Assembly (NCBI GenBank): GCA_023078555.1
Contig: CM041200.1
Coordinates: forward strand, 7,541,361 to 7,605,360
Source of the DNA: Ulva prolifera
Taxonomy: Eukaryota > Chlorophyta > Ulvophyceae > Ulvales > Ulvaceae
Direction of reading: 5' to 3'
Length of the DNA: 64,000 nt
Below the pieces are notes generated by a model. The model was not told the origin of the DNA. It ran no database searches and was given only the letters and a program-made list of their open reading frames with translations. This document shows, piece by piece, positions 57,481 through 64,000 of the stretch. How positions within the stretch are numbered: the stretch's first letter is position 1; every line of letters starts with the position of its first letter. The position numbers were made by a program, and so were the translations under genes.

Positions 57481-57873
57481 CTAATGACGAAGACCCATAG
57501 TACTCAGTATGTTGTATGGACACTCAGGGGCATAGTACACACCCGGGATTTCCACATCCAGAGGATAATTATTCCCATGCTCATCCACATAAGTGCCCAA
57601 ATGAATGGTTCCCCTGCCCATAATGGGGATCTTGCCTGGTCCCGCGGGATTGGCAGTCCTCTGGCACGGACCATACTCGGTAAACATGTCGCGATTGCCC
57701 ACAATGTGTATGTCAGAACCCCTATCGATTATAAAATTCCACGGTGCCAACGCATCGTGATCCGGGAACTCTTTAGGCAGTTCTACAGCACAAACATCCT
57801 TGGCCGCAGCCTGTTTGCGCTGGGGGCAGTTCGCACGCAAGTGTCCCTTCTTCTTGCAGAAGAAGCATGTCAT
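57481..57873 (-). pseudogene. Ty1/copia zinc knuckle and protease
   Basis: CFFCKKKGHLRANC is a canonical CX2CX4HX4C nucleocapsid knuckle. About 35 residues on, WNFIIDRGSDIHIVGNRDMF is the aspartic protease site, where the family usually has D-S-G-A; here D-R-G-S. The frame differs from the gag frame, and the natural join (GHGWRNQQRGEGPAV in the protease frame) shows that a one-base shift occurred near 57960. Confidence 0.85.
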
Positions 57874-58604
57874 GGTCTCCTCGCGAGGAGCCTGACCAGC
57901 GTCGAGCGCGGCAACTGCAGGACCTTCGCCTCGCTGCTGATTGCGCCAGCCATGGCCTGTTTTGCCCGCAGCTGCTTGAGCAAATCAGCGTGCTCGGTCA
58001 AACGTGCAATGATAACATGAGGGGAGGAGTGTAGAACTTCGCCGCGCACAGAGTTGAACTCCTCCCCCACTTCTAAAAGTTTTAAACGAAGCCATCGCTG
58101 GCCCACATCGGCACCTAGTGCCTCCAGTTGAGTGTACACACTCGTCACATCACCACAGTAGGACCCAACATCTCTCTTTTTCTGTGACAATGAGTTGAAG
58201 CGACTCCACAGTCTGTGGATCTCGGCTTCAGTGCTAGGCCTATACTTTGCAGTAAGGTAGGCCCATGCTTCACACAGATGTGACATGCGATAGACAGTGG
58301 TCCTATCCGCGTCAGGCAAAGACATAAGGACTTGAGTCCTTGCTCTAGCATGGACACGCTGTTCGTCCGAAGACGGTGCGTGCTGCAACAGATGGTCTAG
58401 CTCGAATTGACCCAACCAAAGGAAGACTTTCTGCTCGTACGCAACGAAGCTTTCGGTCTTATAGTTCCATTCAGGCAGTTTTCCTTTTGACAAATCAGGC
58501 TCGTTACGTCCCCGAGATGCACGCAGCGCTTCGGTCAACGTTTCGAGTTTGATGAGACACTCAGTGTGACCATGATCGTTCACAACATGAGAGGAAAAGG
58601 GCAC
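57870..58604 (-). pseudogene. Ty1/copia gag
   Basis: The frame opens directly downstream of LTR 3 with PFSSHVVNDHGHTECLIKLE, then KLPEWNYKTESFVAYEQKVF, QVLMSLPDADRTTVYRMSHL, YRPSTEAEIHRLWSRFNSLS and LHSSPHVIIARLTEHADLLK. This is the usual UBN2-type copia gag order (W--W, L--SL-------V, L---Y, L------M/L----). The first codon is GTG, so the start codon may be lost or the true start differs. The frame is broken near its end before the zinc knuckle. Confidence 0.85.
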
Positions 58605-58608
58605 CTGT

Positions 58609-58954
58609 TGTCAGAAAAGCTTAAGTTGTGCAGGTCGGACGCGCAGTCCTCATTCAGGTCAGGTCAGGACAGCCAGCATCTCATACCTTCTGCGCACAGA
58701 GGTAGAACCGAGAGATGCTAAAGGAGAGTGCTAGCACCGGGAAACAGTAAGGAGAAAGGTTACAGATCTCAGTGTGCACACGCTTATATGCACACTGAAC
58801 ACTCAAGGTTACGGCGGGAAACCCTCGCACGATCTCTCTCACTACATCGAGACAATCTCGGCTGGCGGCTGACCCCTGCACTGGATCCGCGGATCGTCCG
58901 TGCATGGGTGCACCTGTCACCACACTGCTGCCCGCAGGCTCATGCATTGTGACA
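58609..58954 (-). mobile_element. LTR 3: 5' LTR of the minus-strand copia element
   Basis: Reading the minus strand it starts TGTCACAATGCATGAGCCTG at 58954 and ends TTTTCTGACA at 58609, five bases before gag. It is 346 bp and nearly identical in layout to LTR 1. Its matching 3' LTR in the same orientation next to the RNase H end is missing. Only 4 bases separate the LTR from gag, so no ordinary primer-binding-site leader is visible. Confidence 0.92.
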
Positions 58955-59237
58955 CCTGCTGACTGCTCTGCCCAGCCTGGGAAGAGGGACGTGGTCGGAT
59001 AACTCGTCCGCCACGAAGTAACATGCCTGCGGGCTGTTCTCCGTTAGGCCGTGTTCAGTGGGCTGACCTCGGTAAATAAAAAAGTTGCAAAAGGCCTGAA
59101 CGAAGCATGAACTATACATATAAACATCATTTAAGTACTTCTGGACCGGCCGTTTGTCCAAATTTGATGTCGTTTAAAAGTTATTTACTGATGCGTGATG
59201 TGACCCACGAATGTGTCCGGTGGGGTATGTGACCCCC

Positions 59238-59239
<2 letters not shown>

Positions 59240-59274
<35 letters not shown>
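59240..59274. repeat. Homopolymer: C7 followed by G35
   Basis: Seven C (59233-59239) run straight into 35 G inside the left end of the Harbinger element. A comparable run sits at the same place in the truncated relative (42725-42749), so the run seems to travel with this element family. Confidence 0.95.
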
Positions 59275-59275
<1 letters not shown>

Positions 59276-59470
59276 ATACATTGCCTGGACGCATGTCGGC
59301 GGACGCGGACGAGGTCGCGAGCTAGGACGCATGCCCTCAAGAGTTCGTCACAACGGGCTCTGACCATGGCCAAGCTAATTTATATTGTTCCTAAATTCTT
59401 TATTAAGTATTATAAACTTCTGCTCGTCGTCTCCGATCGTTCTTTTGACTGTCTGTTTCCGATTATCATC

Positions 59471-60838
59471 ATGTCTGCGTCTACCAGCAAGGGACACCTC
59501 TCTCGTGAGCAGGAAGAGGTTCTGTTGGATAGTTTCTTGCGATATCCTCCGATCGGTGGTCTCCGGGACGGTGTCATGGCCGAGGGCAAGTCGGCGGTCT
59601 TGTTTGAGAAGGTCTCGAAAGACTATGTCGAGACCGTGGCACCGCTCATTGCTGAGATGGACAGGCACAACGCAACGTGTGCCAAGAACGCTGTGAAACC
59701 ATACAAAGAAAGTAAGTACATGGACGGCCCTGCGGTGAAGAACGTCTGGAAGAGGTGGATGTCGAAGTACCGTGCGGTGAAGGCCAAGTATCAGGTCACG
59801 GCCAGCATGTCGAAGGGTCAGACCGGCCTTTCTGGGGATGAAGCTCTTCCCAAGAGTGCCAATGATGCAATCACGGAGGCCACCGAGCAGGGGTGGCATT
59901 TGTTCTCCCGCTTCCACAATCAGTGGCGCCTGAGCTCACGGTTCGATGAATGCCACAGCAGCACCACGCTGACCCCACCCAGAGCAGGGGGCGCCGGGGC
60001 CGGGGGTGGGTCCGGGGGCGAGGGTGGGCCTCATGGTGGCCAGGGGCCCGATCAGCCTACAAAGGGGGGTGCTGCGGCGGCCCTCGTTGGCCTTTCGCGC
60101 GCACCGGCGGGAGCGACTGAGGAGGATGATCAGGGTGAGACTGTAGTGGTTGCAGATGTCTGCATGAGTAGCAACGCGCCACGGCGCCAGAGTGCAGTTG
60201 CTGCATCTGCAGCCATTGCCTTTGCTATCGCATCGGATACGGACGATGCCATGGAGGTGCCCCCCCCACCCGTGCTCGAGGCGGAGTCTTCATGGGACTC
60301 CTCCATGGAAGGCCAGGGTTTGGTGAACCCGACCGGCGTAGGGTCTGATGAGTACAATGAGCGCAGGGCACGCCACCTCACGCGGAAGGCTGCTCGGGAG
60401 GCGGTGGCCAAACCGATCAGCCTCAAGCGGAAGGCGAGTGCCGGGGGCAGTAGCGAGGGGAGGAAGAGTGAGGTGGGTGTGATCAAGCGGGAGAGCGGGC
60501 GTGACCGCCGCCTGGCTGCACAGGTTGAATCGCAGCGGGCGGATTCTGCGAAAGAGTGAGAGCAGATGCGGGGTAAAATGTTTGGGAGTGTCATGAAGGA
60601 GACAACGCAGAGTAAGGTTGCTGCCTTGGAGAGGCAGACGGCCGCTCTCGTGGAAATAGAGCGCGAGAAAGCTGCTGCCGCTGCTGCGATTGCTTCGGCT
60701 CAGATAGATCAGCAGAGGCTGGACAAGCTTGTGGACATATATATGAGGCAGAATCCTGAGCTGTCTCCATCCAAGGCGATGGAGAAAGCACATGATGCTG
60801 TTGACCGCCAGAGGGCAAGGCAGCAGTCCACTGTGTAG
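59471..60838 (+). CDS. Harbinger Myb/SANT-like DNA-binding protein with one internal TGA
   Basis: The start ATG at 59471 (MSASTSKGHLSREQEEVLLD) is preferred over an earlier open frame that runs through the G35 tract. The N-terminal 140 residues contain the helical, Trp-bearing DNA-binding region (EEVLLDSFLRYPP, then VKNVWKRWMSKYRAVKAKYQ). A Gly/Pro-rich linker and a basic segment (KRKASAGGSSEGRK) follow. The frame meets TGA at 60557-60559 after 362 codons, then stays open in the same frame to 60838 with a coiled-coil-like tail (KVAALERQTAALVEIEREKA, QQRLDKLVDIYMRQ) and a normal stop. The tail is plainly part of the protein, so the TGA is a nonsense change, an error, or a readthrough site. The protein would help bind the TIRs and import the transposase. 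Confidence 0.75.
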
Positions 60839-61024
60839 TCGTGGTTCGCGGGGATGCTCGCTTGTTCATGAGATTAGTGGCAGTATACCACAACTCGGTG
60901 GTGCTATACAATCTATTCGATTTGAGCAGTAGGCCATGTACCAATTCATGCATGAATTGCAAGGCAGTGTACTTGATATTCACCGCAATTACGCATGCAT
61001 CTCGAACAACAGACCATACACAGG

Positions 61025-62425
61025 TTACATGACTGATGCAACGTATTTTGTGAGGAATTCCCGCAGTACTCTGCCCCGCGCTGCAGGCCCCCCTGGACCA
61101 GCCTGTGCTGCGGGTGCAGGCCCCATATTCGCCACCTGCGGCTCTGCATTGCCCGCTGCTTGCCACTCCTCCCGATACTCTACATTGCGCTCCTCAACGA
61201 AATTGTGCAGGGCACAACACACACGTACTGCTCGCCTGATCAGCGCCGGCTCATGTATAAATGTGTTGCGCCGGCAGAACGCCCACCGGCCCTTCAGCCT
61301 ACCAAATGTGCACTCAATGCCACGCCGGCAATTGATGACACACCGATTAAACTTGCCTTTCCCCCCAGCGCGGAAGAGCTGCATGCCCTGCGGCCCGGGC
61401 TCATCCCAAATCTTCATCATGTTGGGACCCAGGGGGAAGGCGGCGTCCCCCACCAGGAACGGCTGCACCACCTGTGTCTCACCCTCCGCGGTCAGCTCGA
61501 CTCCGACACCATGAAAGAGACCTTCGTCGATGAGCTTGCAGAGGTCAGATCGACCCCAGAGACCGGCATCACCTACTGTGCCCGGTGACCCAGCATTGAC
61601 ATACAGGAAACGACCGTTTGCATCGCATATGGCCAATAATAGACTTGCTGGGCTACCTTTGTAGCTCCAGAAAGCATCTGCATCGCCACCAGCCTGTGCA
61701 CTGGATGGCTTGAGTTGGGGGATCAGACTACCATCAACTGCACCAATGGCCGGTAGATGCCATTTGCCCCTAAATTCTCGAACAAGCCGCCTTTGTTCAG
61801 CTGCTGTTCGGGGGAAACGAATCTGCTTGGTCTCTGGGATCTCTAGCAGAGCTATCTCAAGGGCGACAAGGACTGGCTTCACACAGATATCAGAGATGCT
61901 ATTGTGTGGTACACCAAACAAGCGACTCATGCACCTCAACGTAGGGACATGAGCCAGAAAATAAAGTGCTACTATCAACTTTGCCCTTTTCGAATAGTGC
62001 CTGTGTGTGGGGACCACTGGAGTTGACTCTGGAATATAATCCACCACCATGTCATACAAGTCATCAAAAGCAGCAGGTGGCATACGGCACAAGTCCATCC
62101 AGCGACGCCTCCTCTCGTCAGGAGGAAGATTGTCCCAGTTCATGCCGGGAATTGGGTGATCGCCTTCGATGCACTGCAGCAAATTGCCGCTGTACATCCA
62201 TGTCAATACTCTCCTCCCGACCCGGATTCGACGCAATTCCCGTATATACTCGAGATCCATTGGCTCAAGTTCATCTAGCCACTTATTTTCACTGTTCATG
62301 TACTCGTGTATCATGAGATCGTCGTCACTATCAGACCAGGTGGCAACAGGACAGCGTACGCCGTCGCCATCATACACAGCCCTGAAATTCATCTCGATGC
62401 TCTCTAGAACAACACTACACATCAA
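61025..62425 (-). CDS. PIF/Harbinger DDE transposase (DDE_Tnp_4), intact 466 residues
   Basis: One uninterrupted frame begins at ATG 62425. A helix-turn-helix-like block lies at residues 149-181 (RAKLIVALYFLAHVPTLRCM). The catalytic triad is visible: Asp231 in AIGAVDGSLIP, Asp286 in GSPGTVGDAGLW, Glu371 in RRGIECTFGRLKGRW, all in the order and context of HARBI1-type transposases; GDAAFPL at 326-332 is the usual extra block. The C-terminus is a Pro/Ala/Gly-rich tail. It cuts and pastes the element by DDE chemistry in the nucleus, with the Myb-like partner encoded convergently 186 bp away. No stop or frameshift is seen. Confidence 0.93.
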   Translation of the reverse strand: MMCSVVLESIEMNFRAVYDGDGVRCPVATWSDSDDDLMIHEYMNSENKWLDELEPMDLEYIRELRRIRVGRRVLTWMYSGNLLQCIEGDHPIPGMNWDNLPPDERRRRWMDLCRMPPAAFDDLYDMVVDYIPESTPVVPTHRHYSKRAKLIVALYFLAHVPTLRCMSRLFGVPHNSISDICVKPVLVALEIALLEIPETKQIRFPRTAAEQRRLVREFRGKWHLPAIGAVDGSLIPQLKPSSAQAGGDADAFWSYKGSPASLLLAICDANGRFLYVNAGSPGTVGDAGLWGRSDLCKLIDEGLFHGVGVELTAEGETQVVQPFLVGDAAFPLGPNMMKIWDEPGPQGMQLFRAGGKGKFNRCVINCRRGIECTFGRLKGRWAFCRRNTFIHEPALIRRAVRVCCALHNFVEERNVEYREEWQAAGNAEPQVANMGPAPAAQAGPGGPAARGRVLREFLTKYVASVM

Positions 62426-62608
62426 TATGTATTACATAGGGCGTGTTTAAGTGTTTTTAGCGTGCTTGTAGTTGTTTTTGCAATCGTGACGATATGCGTT
62501 CTCGTGACGCTATTCGCCACTGAACACGGCACGCAATGCGACCGGTCACATCACCCGCGTCCGCCCCATGCGTCCTAATTCAGGCGCACGCCACTGAACA
62601 CGGCCTTA

Positions 62609-63019
62609 GGGAGCTGCTGCTCAGCGTCCCCGTCAACGAATGGCTGCTTGTCAGCCTCGTCTTGCCTCTCCTCGCGAGGAGAGTTGGCGTTAGAGTGATC
62701 GAGGTTAGACATCATGCAGTAGGACGAACGGTAGTTTGTCGCGCGCAGCAACTTACCGATGGGATGGCTCGCAAGCCGACAGGTTGAGAAAATAAGCGAA
62801 CGCATTCGCTTTTCCCAGCGCTGATCATTAAAAAACAGGCTTCTCGAATTGTATCTAATAACAATATGCTACGAGATCGCTTAAAGATGCCTGCGCTTGT
62901 GACCGCGGTCTGAGCGCCGGCAGAACAGTGGACTGCCTGCCGTGTCTGCGCACAGACTTTGGCCGACAGCTTCCTGAACAAGACCATAAAAGACATAATG
63001 CAAACATTCACCGATACCA
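62609..63019. other. No supported gene
   Basis: Short open frames only. A CTCCTCGCGAGGAG palindrome lies near 62670. The stretch separates the Harbinger element from LTR 4. Confidence 0.4.
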
Positions 63020-63374
63020 TGTCAGAAAGTCTATCCTTCGTACAGGTCAGACACGCAGTCTTACGTCAGGTCAGGTCAGGAGGCCAGCATCTCATACCTA
63101 CTGCGCACAGAGGTAGAACCGAAGAGATGCTGAGGGAGAGACAGGATACTGCTAGTACCGTGAAACAGTGAGAAGAATGGTTACAGCTCTCTGTATGCAC
63201 AGCCATATATGCACACTGAATAGTCAAGATTCCGGCGGGAGATCCTCGCAGGATCTCCCTCACTACCCCGGGACAATCCTACTGGCGGCTTACCCCTGCA
63301 CCTGATCCGCAGACCGATCGTGCATGGGTGCACCTGTCACCACGCTGCTGCCCACAGGCGCATGCATTGTGACA
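63020..63374 (-). mobile_element. LTR 4 (Ty1/copia), more diverged solo LTR
   Basis: On the minus strand it starts TGTCACAATGCATGCGCCTG at 63374 and ends TTTCTGACA at 63020. It has more differences from LTRs 1-3 than they have from each other. No target-site duplication (TACCA against CTTCT) and no internal sequence is attached. Confidence 0.88.
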
Positions 63375-64000
63375 CTTCTCCCTCTCGTGTCAGATGCTTG
63401 CAGTGCCTCCTCACCTCACCAGATGCGTGCAGTGCCTCCTCGCCTCACTGTAGCTGTGCGTCTGCTGAGCCCTTGCAGATGGTGCAACCGCCTGCATCAT
63501 GAATGATGCATCATTCCGACTCTACCACATGCATAACCTCGGTGCATGCTGCATGCTGCTGTTGGGCCATACAACGAGACCAGCCACGTATTCTGCTAAC
63601 TACACACAGCTGTACAGCAGGCGAAGCCGCCCACGCCCGCGCTCTCTGCACCTAGACACTGGCGAGCGTTGGGGAGCATGCAAACGGTGCCGTGGCGCAG
63701 TGTCAGGGCCGACAGTGACGCCCCGCACAAAGTGGCGTGGGTGCTGAGGCATACCACCGGGCATGCACAGCACCGCTGTGGGCTAGCATGTGCAGACCCA
63801 AGAGAGGACACGCCAGTAGGACAGGGCGAAGATCCGCGAGGCAAACGTGCCGCAAACTCCGTCAGCGCATCGAGACGGGCGAGCCACTGCGTCGACCACA
63901 GCGAGGAGAGATAAGCTCCTGTCAGCAGCCGGTTGGGCACCGCGCCATGATTGTAAACGGGTCGGCTTTACAATCCTGGGGCTCTGTGCGACCTGTGGCT
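63375..64000. other. No supported gene
   Basis: It opens with a short tandem duplication (TCAGATGCTTGCAGTGCCTC, then CCAGATGCGTGCAGTGCCTC) near 63400-63440. The later open frames overlap on both strands and carry no recognisable motif. Confidence 0.4.

Larger units (their letters stand above)
59047..62605. mobile_element. PIF/Harbinger transposon, 3559 bp, apparently complete
   Basis: Terminal inverted repeats of 15 bp, GGCCGTGTTCAGTGG at 59047-59061 and its reverse complement at 62591-62605, are flanked by the 3-bp duplication TTA (59044-59046, 62606-62608), the TWA target typical of PIF/Harbinger. A second TIR-like copy (GCCACTGAACACGGC) lies just inside the right end at about 62516-62530. 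Two convergent genes, a Myb/SANT-like protein (plus) and a DDE transposase (minus), are the standard Harbinger pair. It sits 92 bp from LTR 3. Confidence 0.96.

Noticed and set aside
59213..59470. N-terminal extension of the Myb-like protein through poly-Gly
   Set aside because: The frame is open only because the G35 run encodes Gly; the ATG at 59471 begins recognisable protein and is the simpler start.
1..64000. Bacterial or viral origin of the window
   Set aside because: Spliceosomal introns with phase-consistent exons, LTR retrotransposon and hAT/MULE/Harbinger elements with duplications, and low coding density all indicate a eukaryotic nuclear chromosome.
1..64000. tRNA or rRNA genes
   Set aside because: I saw no cloverleaf with conserved T-arm GTTC and no rRNA core words; a covariance-model scan would be decisive and could not be run.

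Overview
This is nuclear DNA of a eukaryote, most likely a unicellular alga or other protist. The evidence is GT-AG introns with matching phase, GC-rich exons in lower-GC introns, solo and paired LTRs, and four classes of eukaryotic transposon with visible target-site duplications. I saw no operons, Shine-Dalgarno-spaced genes, CRISPR arrays, rRNA or tRNA genes. The species cannot be named from the sequence.

1-31.5 kb is a tandem gene array, all genes on the minus strand. A unit of about 9.8 kb occurs at 4121-14002 (9882 bp), at 14003-23786 (9784 bp) and, incompletely, at 23787 to about 28918. The copies are almost identical; the 98-bp length difference is exactly two units of a 49-bp intronic minisatellite (six copies against four). 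Each full unit holds two paralogous genes, here called A and B, for a multi-pass membrane protein with about seven hydrophobic segments, plus the 3' exons of a different membrane-protein gene, C. An older frameshifted paralogue (copy 0) lies at 398-1225 and the array continues out of the window on the left. Near 28.92 kb the near-identity stops, and on the right lies what looks like an intact C gene (28474-31515). Copies 1 and 2 carry only its last two exons, next to a relic of an A/B-type exon. Between copy 0 and the array (2.3-4.0 kb) are two unrecognised ORFs, each with one interruption.

31.5-50.1 kb is mostly non-coding, with a damaged gene of unknown function (33628-35308, minus), a hAT-type element (38386-39565, 8-bp TSD), several inverted-repeat structures (39.57-41.18, 41.34-42.71, 43.36-45.57 kb), a perfect 40-bp-arm hairpin (40011-40110), a 78-bp triplicated minisatellite, and one good candidate gene: a three-or-more-exon, membrane-anchored glycosyltransferase resembling family GT25 (46155-48486, plus).

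50.1-64 kb is a transposon graveyard with one young element. A MULE-like element (50151-52031) has long TIRs and a perfect 10-bp TSD. A solo copia LTR (52715-53061) has a 5-bp TSD. Next comes a scrambled Ty1/copia element with fragments in both orientations joined at palindromes (53.2-58.95 kb). A PIF/Harbinger element (59047-62605) has 15-bp TIRs, a TTA duplication, an apparently intact DDE transposase and a convergent Myb-like partner ORF with one internal stop. A last LTR lies at 63020-63374. The array genes probably encode related membrane proteins under copy-number amplification; the rest of the window records repeated transposon insertion.
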